Shown: positions 1 through 6,516, numbered from the stretch's first letter. The stretch: DNA of 10,595 nucleotides from Candidatus Bipolaricaulota bacterium (GCA_015487455.1 WFPR01000173.1:1-10595); one strand, 5' to 3'. Made by a program: numbers and translations. Notes: a model not told the origin generated them from the sequence alone.

Positions 1-43
1 CGCCAGTGTGATCCAAAATACAGACAGCAAGGGGCTCCGGGTC

Positions 44-72
44 TTGACAGGCCAAGGTGATTGTGATAACAT
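44..72 (+). promoter_or_regulatory. Putative sigma70-type promoter for the first secreted-protein gene
   Basis: A perfect -35 hexamer TTGACA (44-49) is followed after a 17-bp spacer by TAACAT (67-72), which matches the -10 consensus at 4 of 6 positions. Transcription would start near 79, leaving a leader of about 185 nt before the ATG at 265. This is the best -35 match I found in the window and fits strong expression of an abundant secreted protein. It is a motif call only; the -10 is imperfect. Confidence 0.5.
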
Positions 73-78
73 TACGCC

Positions 79-264
79 CGCCTGGGAAAAAACTCGCACG
101 GCGACAAGGGGGTGGTTCGCCTCGGGGAACTCCACAACCCAAAAACCCTTTCCGCCGATGTGCTTGTTCAAAGCCCTAGGGGGTCGTGTCCGCACCGCAC
201 ATAGCGGAAGCGGAAAGCGAAAAAGCGACTCAAGTCCAACCCTACAGGAAAAGGAGGTCGCTAA
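79..264 (+). promoter_or_regulatory. Long 5' leader of the first secreted-protein gene, with possible RNA structure
   Basis: No credible gene lies here. The leader can form a bulged hairpin from GGG/GTGG/TTC (109-118) pairing with GAA/CCAC/CCC (127-140) around an 8-nt loop. An 8-bp complementarity CTTTCCGC (148-155) with GCGGAAAG (210-217) could close a longer domain. The 3' end is purine-rich and finishes with a perfect Shine-Dalgarno AAGGAGG (251-257), 7 nt before the ATG. It does not match a riboswitch class I know. A stabilising or regulatory leader is an inference. Confidence 0.35.
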
Positions 265-1644
265 ATGTCTGGCAAGTTTAAGGGTCTCAGCATCGCGTTA
301 GCGGTGTTGATGGCGTTTGGGTTCTACGCCGCCACCGCCAAGGCGGACGTGACGGGGAGCTTCGGCGTCGCCATCGACTTCAGCCCCATCCCCTGTCAGC
401 AGGTCGTCGTCGGCCCGGCCCAGACGCCGGTCAACCTGGGCGACCAGCCCTGTGAGGTCACCGTCTACAAGTTCGACTTCCAGGGCGACCTCAACGTCAA
501 CGTCGCCATCAGCGGGCTGACCATGGGCTTCCACAGCCACCTCGGCACCACGGGGCTGGAGGACGTGCTTCTGACCTTCGCCGCCACCCTCGGCGCGCTG
601 GACGTCAACGACACCTTCGTGTTTGCGCAGCCGTACGGCTGGATCGTGGCCGGGGACGGCCAGCTCATCCCCGCCTGCTACGAGAACGCCCCCGGCTCCG
701 GCGAGTGCGACCTGCTCTTCGTCAAAAAGCGCGTCGAGGCTTCGATCAGCATCGGCGGGGTGACGTTCAGCAACCTGGCCATCCTCGAGGACACCACCTT
801 CCCGCCCTTCTACGACCCCTTGTTCTTGCGCTTCGGCCTTGAGCTTCCCGTGCTTAAGCCCACCGGTGCCACCTACACCTCGGCCGACCAGAACTTCGGC
901 TTCGGTGACGTGGTGAGCGTCAGCGGCCAGACGCCGAGCGGGATCACCGTCAGCGGCACCACCGGGATCTGCGCCAGCCTCGACGTGAACAACATCAAGA
1001 AGCACCGGTGGAACTACATGGTCAACCCCGACTGCGCCGCCGGGACGCAGACGCCCTCCCCCAAGCCCCCGCTCTTCTTCGACTTCGAGACGCTGAGCAT
1101 CTCGGGCATCCCGCTCGCGGCCGACCTGTTCGTGGACTTCGACGCCACCTGTGAGGGGCCGGGCTTCGACTGCAGCTTCGGCGTGACCGCCATCTTCACC
1201 GGCTCGCCGATCTTCAACCCGATCATCGCCTTCTTCAGCTTCGACACGCCCGCAGGGTTCTCCTTCGACCTGGCGTTCCTGCAGCTGCCCGCCGGGCCGG
1301 TCACCTTCACGCTCTGGTTCGACGACACCTTCGACCTCTTCCGCGTCGACATGCGCCTCGGCACCACGCTCAACCCGGACACCAACCCAGCCTCCCTTGA
1401 CGTGTTCGCGCGGGTGGAGCCGGGCACCGGGCTGACGCGGCTGGACATCACGCTGTCGGTGGAGCGCGCCGGGCTGAGCCTGAGCGCCACCTCCCGCTTC
1501 AGCGGCACGCCCGCCACGCTCAGCGCCGTGATCCTCGGGCTGCAGGCCGAGGCGGGCGTCATCGCCGTCGGCGCGGACGTCACCTACATCTTCGGCGCCG
1601 GTGGCGGCCTGGGCGGCACGCTCACGGCCAGCGTGGCGTTCTAA
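265..1644 (+). CDS. Secreted beta-rich cysteine-paired protein, paralogue A (unassigned family)
   Basis: I do not recognise a named family. The 459-residue product begins with a clear Sec signal peptide: basic start (SGKFKG), hydrophobic stretch about 8-23, and probable cleavage AKA|D after residue 27. The mature part is rich in alternating polar/hydrophobic stretches typical of beta strands. It has eight cysteines at 44, 63, 138, 148, 236, 257, 296 and 303, an even number that suggests disulfides formed outside the cytoplasm. Residues from about 330 onward look like amphipathic strands separated by turns (LNPDTNPA at 369-376, RAGLSL at 401-406). The chain ends TLTASVAF with terminal Phe, resembling the beta-signal of outer-membrane proteins. 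The start is fixed by AAGGAGG 7 nt upstream. It is the first of three tandem paralogues. A role as envelope, porin-like or surface-coat protein is inference; a soluble periplasmic beta protein is an alternative. Confidence 0.85.
   Translation: MSGKFKGLSIALAVLMAFGFYAATAKADVTGSFGVAIDFSPIPCQQVVVGPAQTPVNLGDQPCEVTVYKFDFQGDLNVNVAISGLTMGFHSHLGTTGLEDVLLTFAATLGALDVNDTFVFAQPYGWIVAGDGQLIPACYENAPGSGECDLLFVKKRVEASISIGGVTFSNLAILEDTTFPPFYDPLFLRFGLELPVLKPTGATYTSADQNFGFGDVVSVSGQTPSGITVSGTTGICASLDVNNIKKHRWNYMVNPDCAAGTQTPSPKPPLFFDFETLSISGIPLAADLFVDFDATCEGPGFDCSFGVTAIFTGSPIFNPIIAFFSFDTPAGFSFDLAFLQLPAGPVTFTLWFDDTFDLFRVDMRLGTTLNPDTNPASLDVFARVEPGTGLTRLDITLSVERAGLSLSATSRFSGTPATLSAVILGLQAEAGVIAVGADVTYIFGAGGGLGGTLTASVAF
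609..738 (+). repeat. Near-identical tract shared by paralogues A and B (copy in A; copy in B at 2088-2217)
   Basis: Over 130 bp the two genes differ at only two adjacent bases (655-656), so synonymous sites are identical too. The tract encodes the DTFVFAQPYGWIVAG segment through FVKKRVE. Immediately beyond 738 the genes diverge at codons for ASIS versus TTVS. The sharp edges suggest recent gene conversion rather than only protein-level constraint. Confidence 0.8.
754..818 (+). repeat. 65-bp identical tract shared by A and B (copy in B at 2233-2297)
   Basis: The block is identical base for base and encodes GGVTFSNLAILED through FYDP. It is separated from the preceding shared tract by a diverged stretch of about 15 bp and followed by diverged sequence where B carries a short insertion. 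Confidence 0.8.
968..1050 (+). repeat. 83-bp identical tract shared by A and B (copy in B at 2456-2538)
   Basis: The block is identical base for base and encodes CASLDVNNIKKHRWNYMV through CAAGTQ. The corresponding part of paralogue C (about 4036-4113) is clearly diverged at the DNA level, so identity between A and B is not explained by constraint alone. Confidence 0.8.
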
Positions 1645-1661
1645 ACGGGATGGAGAGGGAA

Positions 1662-1697
1662 CGCCCCGGGGGGAGTGGGGGCGCTCCCCCCGGGGTG
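1662..1697 (+). other. Strong stem-loop between paralogues A and B, no U-tract
   Basis: A perfect 12-bp GC stem, CCCCGGGGGGAG (1664-1675) with CTCCCCCCGGGG (1684-1695), closes an 8-nt loop. One G-U and one C-G pair can extend it outward to 1662-1697. No T-run follows, so it is not a canonical intrinsic terminator. It may protect the 3' end of the A message, attenuate read-through into B, or act as a processing site. Confidence 0.6.
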
Positions 1698-1743
1698 ACT
1701 CCCCGAACAAAAAGCCTGGAGTTCCGTGGAAGGAGGTCGCTAA

Positions 1744-3132
1744 ATGTCTGGCAAGTTTAAAGCGCTGAGCCTGGCTCTGGTCGCGCTCTTGGCGTTCGGG
1801 CTCTACGCCACGACGGCCAAGGCGGACGTGACCGGAAGCTTCGGGTTCAACCTGATCTTTGAGCCGATTCCCTGTCAGCAGGTCGTCGTCGGCCCGGCCC
1901 AGACCCCCGCGAATCTGGGCGACCAGCCCTGCGAGACGACCGTCTACCTGTTCGACTTCCAGGCGGATCTCAACATCAACATCGCCATCAGCGGGCTGGT
2001 CACCGGGCTCCACTCCAACATCGGGAACACCGGCCTGGAGGACGTCATCTTGACGTTCTCGGCCACCCTGGGTGCCCTCGACGTGATCGACACCTTCGTG
2101 TTTGCGCAGCCGTACGGCTGGATCGTGGCCGGGAGCGGCCAGCTCATCCCCGCCTGCTACGAGAACGCCCCCGGCTCCGGCGAGTGCGACCTGCTCTTCG
2201 TCAAAAAGCGCGTCGAGACCACCGTGTCGCTGGGCGGGGTGACGTTCAGCAACCTGGCCATCCTCGAGGACACCACCTTCCCGCCCTTCTACGACCCGAC
2301 TGCCCTGCGCTTCGGCATCCAGATCCCCGTTCTCAAGGGGATTGACTACCCGCAGACCACTTACACCTCGGCCGACCAGAACTTCGGCTTCGGGAACATC
2401 GTCAGCCTGACGGGGCAGACGCCGAGCGGGGTCACGATCAGCGGCTCCACGGGCTTCTGCGCCAGCCTCGACGTGAACAACATCAAGAAGCACCGGTGGA
2501 ACTACATGGTCAACCCCGACTGCGCCGCCGGGACGCAGGAGCCCTCGCCTAAGCCCCCGCTCTTCTTCGACTTCGAGACCCTCGACATCTCGGGTGTGCC
2601 CTTGGCGGCCGACTTGCTGGCGTCCCTCAACGCCACCTGCGACAACGCGAACAACTACGCCTGCGAGTTCACCGCCAGCCTGACCTTCACCGGCTCGCAG
2701 TTGTTCAACCCGATCACGGCCAGCTTCAGCTTCACCACGCCGGACATCTTCAACTTCGCGGGCACCCGCCTCATCCTCTCGGCCGGCTGGGCCACCTTCA
2801 CCATCGTGCTGGACGGCGCCTTTGACCTGGCCCGCGTGGACACCGTCTTCAGCCTGACGCTCAACCCCGACACGAACCCGGCCACGCTGACCGGCCTGCT
2901 GCGGTTCGAGCCGGGCAGCGGCTTGACCGTCGCGCTCTTCGACCTGATCGTCCAGCGCGCCGGGCTGGACCTCACCCTGGAAGCCCTCTTCCTTGGTGCC
3001 GGCTCGGTGACGCTGCACCACATCAGCGCCAGCTTGGCCGCGCAGGCGGGCGTGATCAGCCTCGAGGCTAGCGCCATCTTCTTCCCGATGGGCGGCTTCG
3101 GGACTGAGCTGTCGGCGAGCGTCGTCTTCTAA
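1744..3132 (+). CDS. Secreted beta-rich cysteine-paired protein, paralogue B (unassigned family)
   Basis: The 462-residue product is a close paralogue of the gene at 265-1644 and equally unassigned. It has the same signal peptide pattern with probable cleavage AKA|D after residue 27, and eight cysteines at 44, 63, 138, 148, 239, 260, 299 and 307 in the same order. Motifs shared with A and C include CYENAPGSGECD (138-149), NPDCAAGTQ, SPKPPLFFDFE and LNPDTNPA. The C-terminus is ELSASVVF, again ending in Phe. The Shine-Dalgarno AAGGAGG (1730-1736) is 7 nt from the ATG, and the 31 bp from 1730 to 1760 are identical to 251-281, so the duplication included the translation start. B lies 99 bp after A with no obvious promoter of its own, which suggests co-transcription past the hairpin. 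Function in the envelope is inferred only. Confidence 0.85.
   Translation: MSGKFKALSLALVALLAFGLYATTAKADVTGSFGFNLIFEPIPCQQVVVGPAQTPANLGDQPCETTVYLFDFQADLNINIAISGLVTGLHSNIGNTGLEDVILTFSATLGALDVIDTFVFAQPYGWIVAGSGQLIPACYENAPGSGECDLLFVKKRVETTVSLGGVTFSNLAILEDTTFPPFYDPTALRFGIQIPVLKGIDYPQTTYTSADQNFGFGNIVSLTGQTPSGVTISGSTGFCASLDVNNIKKHRWNYMVNPDCAAGTQEPSPKPPLFFDFETLDISGVPLAADLLASLNATCDNANNYACEFTASLTFTGSQLFNPITASFSFTTPDIFNFAGTRLILSAGWATFTIVLDGAFDLARVDTVFSLTLNPDTNPATLTGLLRFEPGSGLTVALFDLIVQRAGLDLTLEALFLGAGSVTLHHISASLAAQAGVISLEASAIFFPMGGFGTELSASVVF
1888..1947 (+). repeat. 60-bp identical tract shared by paralogues B and C (copy in C at 3488-3547)
   Basis: The block is identical base for base and encodes VGPAQTPANLGDQPCETTVY. 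Gene A differs here at several bases and residues (VNLGDQPCEVTVY). B therefore matches C in this tract but matches A in the tracts downstream, the signature of a mosaic history. Confidence 0.8.
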
Positions 3133-3180
3133 GCTAAGCTAAGCCCGTAGAGGCGTAGCGCACGAGCACGGCAAAGCCGG

Positions 3181-3223
3181 GGGGAGGGCCGGTGGAGGGA
3201 CGACACCGGCCCTCCCCTTTTTT
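3181..3223 (+). terminator. Intrinsic terminator after paralogue B
   Basis: A perfect 14-bp stem, GGGGAGGGCCGGTG (3181-3194) with CACCGGCCCTCCCC (3204-3217), closes a 9-nt loop and is followed directly by six T (3218-3223). It lies about 50 bp after the stop of B and should end the A-B transcript. Three tandem TAAGC units (3130-3144) begin at the stop codon and provide two more in-frame-independent TAA triplets. Confidence 0.92.
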
Positions 3224-3298
3224 GTGAGCTGGGGCGTTGAGTGAGAGGGGAAGGAGGCCGAGCTCGAAAACCCAGCGAGAGGAGGTTGGCAGAGCGTC

Positions 3299-4732
3299 AT
3301 GACCGCGAAACACCCCTATCCGCTCAAGCGCGATCGGACGATTCGGACGGTTCGGAGGGCCGTCTGGGCGACGCTGTGGGCCGTCGGGGCCGTGCTGGTG
3401 GTCTACGGCGTCGCCGTTCGGGCGGACGTCACGGGGAGCTTCGGGATCAACGTGCTCTACGGGCCGTTGCCCTGCACCCAAGTTGTGGTCGGCCCGGCCC
3501 AGACCCCCGCGAATCTGGGCGACCAGCCCTGCGAGACGACCGTCTACAAGCTGGACTTCCAGGGTGACCTCAACGTCAACGTCGCCATCAGCGGGCTGGT
3601 GGTCGGGCTCCACAGCCACCTCGGGAACACCGGCCTGGAGGACACGATCGTGACGTTCAACGCCGTCCTCGGCGTGTTGGACGTGTACGACGAGTTCGTC
3701 TTCGCCCAGCCCTTCGGGAGGGTCACCGACAACAGCGGGACCGAGAACTTCATCTGCTACGAGAACGCGCCGGGCTCCGGCGAGTGCGACCTCTTCTTCG
3801 TCAAGAAGCGGGTGACGGCCTCCGTCGGGCTCGGCGGGCTCGAGCTGACCAACCTGGCCATGCTGGAAGACGTCAACTTCCCCGACTGCACGCGGCTGCC
3901 GGGCTTCCTGTGCGACCCCGTGCCCCCGACGCCCGTCTACACGCCCGAGGCCCAGAGCTTCGGCTTCGGGGACGTGCTCACCCTCCAGGGGCAGACGCCC
4001 AGCGGCGTCACCATCCGGGGCGCGACGGGCCTCTGCGCGCAGTACGCCTACAACCTGATCAAGAAGCACGTCTGGTTCTACACCGTGAACCCCGACTGCG
4101 CCGCCGGGACGCAGACGCCCTCGCCCAAGCCCCCGCTCTTCTTCGACTTCGAGAGCGTCGAGGTGGTCGGGGTGCCGCTGGCGTCCGACCTCACGCTCAC
4201 CGTGAGCGCCCTCTGCGACCAGACGACGGGCTTCGCCTGCCGGTGGACGCTCGAGGCGGCCCACACCGGCTCGCCGCTGTTCAACCCCATTGAGCTGAGC
4301 GCCACCTTCACGAGCCTCGCCGGGCCGTTCACGTTCAGCGGCGGCAAGCTGATCGTCAGCGCCGGCAGCGGCACGCTGGAGATCCGTCTCGACGGCACCC
4401 TGGAGGTCGACCTCCTCCTGGCCACCTTCCAGCTCACCCTCAACCCCGACACCAACCCCGCGACCTTGGAGGTCAACCTCACGATCGACGCCAAGGAGAG
4501 CTTCCCCGGCGACCAGACAGGGCTGGAGGGGGCAGCCTTCTCCCTGAGCGTCGAGCGCGCCGGGCTGGACCTCACCCTGAGCGCCCTCTACGCGGGCAAC
4601 CCCGTCGTGTTGCAGCGCCTGAGCGCCGACCTGGGCTCCCAAGCCGGGGCGATTGACCTTGCGGCCTCGGCCTTCTACGACTTCGTCGCGGTGGGCCTGG
4701 GCGGCTCCCTGTCGGCCGCGGTGCGCTTCTAA
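3299..4732 (+). CDS. Secreted beta-rich cysteine-paired protein, paralogue C (unassigned family)
   Basis: The 477-residue product is the most diverged of the three paralogues. It has a longer, more basic N-terminus, then a hydrophobic stretch about 21-40, with probable cleavage VRA|D after residue 42. After that the DVTGSFG mature start matches A and B. The eight family cysteines are present (59, 78, 153, 163, 246, 267, 306, 314), and an extra pair at 197 and 205 sits in a rebuilt loop, which supports disulfide pairing. The end, SLSAAVRF, keeps the terminal Phe. GAGAGGAGG (3277-3285) lies 13 nt before the ATG, a little far; I see no better in-frame start. B is followed by a strong terminator, so C probably has its own promoter, but I could not identify one in 3224-3298. 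Envelope role inferred. Confidence 0.83.
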   Translation: MTAKHPYPLKRDRTIRTVRRAVWATLWAVGAVLVVYGVAVRADVTGSFGINVLYGPLPCTQVVVGPAQTPANLGDQPCETTVYKLDFQGDLNVNVAISGLVVGLHSHLGNTGLEDTIVTFNAVLGVLDVYDEFVFAQPFGRVTDNSGTENFICYENAPGSGECDLFFVKKRVTASVGLGGLELTNLAMLEDVNFPDCTRLPGFLCDPVPPTPVYTPEAQSFGFGDVLTLQGQTPSGVTIRGATGLCAQYAYNLIKKHVWFYTVNPDCAAGTQTPSPKPPLFFDFESVEVVGVPLASDLTLTVSALCDQTTGFACRWTLEAAHTGSPLFNPIELSATFTSLAGPFTFSGGKLIVSAGSGTLEIRLDGTLEVDLLLATFQLTLNPDTNPATLEVNLTIDAKESFPGDQTGLEGAAFSLSVERAGLDLTLSALYAGNPVVLQRLSADLGSQAGAIDLAASAFYDFVAVGLGGSLSAAVRF

Positions 4733-4764
4733 ACACCTTCACGAGCACGAGCGCCAAACGCTGC

Positions 4765-4822
4765 GCGCGGGCGGCCTTCCTCTTCCCCACCCACCACCGC
4801 GGGGCCGCCCGCGCCCCTTTTT
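4765..4822 (+). terminator. Intrinsic terminator after paralogue C
   Basis: A perfect 12-bp stem, GCGCGGGCGGCC (4765-4776) with GGCCGCCCGCGC (4803-4814), spans a 26-nt pyrimidine-rich loop. It is followed by CCC and five T (4818-4822). The loop is long and three C separate stem and T-run, so it is somewhat less canonical than the terminator at 3181. Confidence 0.75.
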
Positions 4823-4838
4823 GTCCTGCGCCCCTGTG

Positions 4839-4867
4839 TTGCATTCGGACCGTCGCTTGGGTATACC
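4839..4867 (+). promoter_or_regulatory. Putative promoter of the CARDB-subtilase gene
   Basis: TTGCAT (4839-4844), a 17-bp spacer, then TATACC (4862-4867) gives a plausible sigma70-type promoter just after the terminator of paralogue C. Transcription would start near 4874. An inverted repeat CTTGG (4856-4860), GTATA, CCAAG (4866-4870) overlaps the -10 and could be an operator; this is speculative. Confidence 0.45.
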
Positions 4868-4896
4868 AAGGCAAACCCCGTGAGAGCCCTGTGGAA

Positions 4897-4906
4897 AGGG
4901 AGGGGG
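4897..4906 (+). promoter_or_regulatory. Ribosome binding site that decides the protease start
   Basis: The frame of the protease is open from a GTG at 4880, with ATG codons at 4907 and 4913. The purine run AGGGAGGGGG (4897-4906) places GGAGG (4899-4903) 9 nt before the ATG at 4913, but only 3 nt before 4907 and downstream of 4880. I therefore prefer 4913. A start at 4880 on a near-leaderless transcript remains possible. Confidence 0.55.
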
Positions 4907-4912
4907 ATGCCC

Positions 4913-6484
4913 ATGACGACTCGACGGCGCCCGCGGGCGCGGGCGCGAGCGGGATGGGCGCTTTGGGCGCCCTCGGCGCTGATGGCGGTGGGGGCGCTGG
5001 CGCTGGGGTTGACGCCGGTCGGGCCCCCGGCGGCCCTTTGGCCCAGCGCGTCCGGGGCGCAGCCCGTCCGCCAGCCGGACCTCGTCGTCGAGGCGATCGA
5101 GCTTGCACCCGAGAGCCCCAAGCCCGGCGACCCCATCACGATCACGCTCACAATCGCCAACCAAGGGCGCGCGGACGTCCGCGAGCGCTTCGACGTCGAG
5201 TTCCTGATCCGCTTCGGCCCGCCGGAGCTGAACAGCCTGGGGCTCGGCGTGCTCACGGGGGTGCGCATCGACAAGCGGACCGTCAAGGAGCCCGTCCCCG
5301 CCGGGAAGAGCGTGCAGGTGCGGTTCCAATGGGAGGCGCTGAACCTTCCCCAGTTCCGCTTTCTCTTCCGGGTCGACTCGCCCTTCAACCGCGTCCAGGA
5401 GAGCGACGAGCGGAACAACCAGTTTGAGCACCTCCTGGAGATCAAGGAGGAGTTCCTAGATCAGTGGTGGCTGGACGCCATCGAGGCCCGTGGGGCCTGG
5501 CGCACGACGCAGGGCTCGCCCGACGTTGTGGTGGCCGTGATCGACTCCGGCCTCGACCAAGGCCATCGCGAGTTCCAGGGCAACCTCTGGACGGACCCCG
5601 AGACGGGCGGGCACGGCTGGGACTTCGTAGACGAGCGGGACGGGCGGGTCCGCCGCACGCCGATCGACTTCCACGGGACGAGCGTCGGGGGGCTGATCGC
5701 GGCCCGCGCCGACGGGCGCGGCACCACGGGCGTGGCCCCCAACGTCAGGCTCATGGACCTTCGGGTCTTCCCCACGGTGCGGGTGGGGGGCCGGGCCGAG
5801 GCGCTCGGAGCGCCCTTTGAGCTGATCAACGCCGCGATCGACTTCGCCGTCGCCCGCGGCGCTCGGGTGATCAACTTAAGCCTCGGGACGCGCTTCTGCT
5901 CGTTGGAGGAGATCTTCCCAATGTACCGGGAGCCGGTGCGCCGCCTGCTCGAGGCCCAGCGACGGGCGATCGAGCGGGCGCTGGCCGCGGGCGTGACGGT
6001 CGTGGCCGCGGCGGGGAACAACGGCCGCTGCGTGGGCTACCCGGCCCGTTTCCCCGGCGTGATCGCCGTCTCCGCCACCGATCGACAGAACGCGATCACG
6101 GGGTACAGCAGCCGCGGGCCTGAGGTGTGGGTCGCCGCCCCCGGCGGCGGGCTCTCGTTCGAGGAGTTCGTGCAGGCGTTCCAGGGGGAGTTCCAGCAGC
6201 TCGTCCCCGTCCTGAGCACCCTGCTCATCGCGCCGTATCTGCGGGACAACTACGGCTGGTTCACGGGGACGTCGGGGGCCACCCCCATCGTCTCCGGGGT
6301 CGTCGCGCTGATGCTCTCCGTCAACCCCGAGCTGACGCCCGAGCAGGTGCGGCGGGTGCTGGCCGCCACGGCCACCGATCTGGGCGATCCCGGCTTCGAC
6401 GAGCTGTACGGCTACGGCCTCGTGAACGCGAAGCGGGCGGTGGAGTGCGTGGCCCAAGGGCTGAGTTGCCTGCGTGGACCCTAG
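4913..6484 (+). CDS. Secreted subtilisin-like serine protease (S8) with N-terminal CARDB domain
   Basis: The 523-residue product should be an exported endopeptidase. A highly basic start (RRRPRARARAG) precedes a hydrophobic segment about 14-32, with possible cleavage near ASGA|QP (49). Residues about 55-177 resemble a CARDB domain: PDLVVEAI, KPGDPITITLTIANQG, and the closing ESDERNNQFE. The S8 domain follows with all catalytic parts visible: Asp211 in VIDSG, His254 in FHGT, oxyanion Asn369 in AAAGNNG, and Ser454 in GTSGATP. Cysteines at 329, 373, 512 and 519 could form two disulfides. No I9-type propeptide is apparent; the CARDB domain occupies that place. It follows the three secreted paralogues on the same strand but behind a terminator and with its own promoter, so linkage is by neighbourhood only. 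The start could be 4880 or 4907 instead. Confidence 0.93.
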   Translation: MTTRRRPRARARAGWALWAPSALMAVGALALGLTPVGPPAALWPSASGAQPVRQPDLVVEAIELAPESPKPGDPITITLTIANQGRADVRERFDVEFLIRFGPPELNSLGLGVLTGVRIDKRTVKEPVPAGKSVQVRFQWEALNLPQFRFLFRVDSPFNRVQESDERNNQFEHLLEIKEEFLDQWWLDAIEARGAWRTTQGSPDVVVAVIDSGLDQGHREFQGNLWTDPETGGHGWDFVDERDGRVRRTPIDFHGTSVGGLIAARADGRGTTGVAPNVRLMDLRVFPTVRVGGRAEALGAPFELINAAIDFAVARGARVINLSLGTRFCSLEEIFPMYREPVRRLLEAQRRAIERALAAGVTVVAAAGNNGRCVGYPARFPGVIAVSATDRQNAITGYSSRGPEVWVAAPGGGLSFEEFVQAFQGEFQQLVPVLSTLLIAPYLRDNYGWFTGTSGATPIVSGVVALMLSVNPELTPEQVRRVLAATATDLGDPGFDELYGYGLVNAKRAVECVAQGLSCLRGP

Positions 6485-6516
6485 GCCCTTTTCGCCCTTT
6501 CCAAAGCTAAAGGGCC
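6484..6516. terminator. Inverted repeat between convergent genes, possible weak bidirectional terminator
   Basis: GGCCCTTT (6484-6491) is complementary to AAAGGGCC (6509-6516), and an alternative GCCCTTT (6494-6500) can pair with AAAGGGC (6509-6515) around an 8-nt loop. It sits exactly where the protease gene and the minus-strand membrane gene meet. Neither side has a long T-run after the stem, so termination is uncertain. Confidence 0.3.

Noticed and set aside
8..301. Plus-strand open frame of 97 codons overlapping the start of gene A.
   Set aside because: It lies across the promoter and leader, has no Shine-Dalgarno or family resemblance, and overlaps the well-supported start at 265.
298..3021. 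A very long open frame on the minus strand across genes A and B (over 900 codons).
   Set aside because: It is antisense to two clear signal-peptide genes, is dominated by Glu, Gly, Val, Arg and Asp, and repeats itself only because A and B are paralogues. High GC at third positions removes stops from this frame. The same happens opposite gene C (3134-4642).
3130..3144. Three tandem TAAGC units after the stop of gene B as a possible mobile-element footprint.
   Set aside because: They are too short, with no flanking inverted repeats or transposase; more simply a small repeat that happens to contain extra stop triplets.
3134..4642. Minus-strand open frame opposite paralogue C.
   Set aside because: It has the same antisense frame and composition as the frame opposite A and B, with no ribosome binding site or domain; a shadow of the coding strand.
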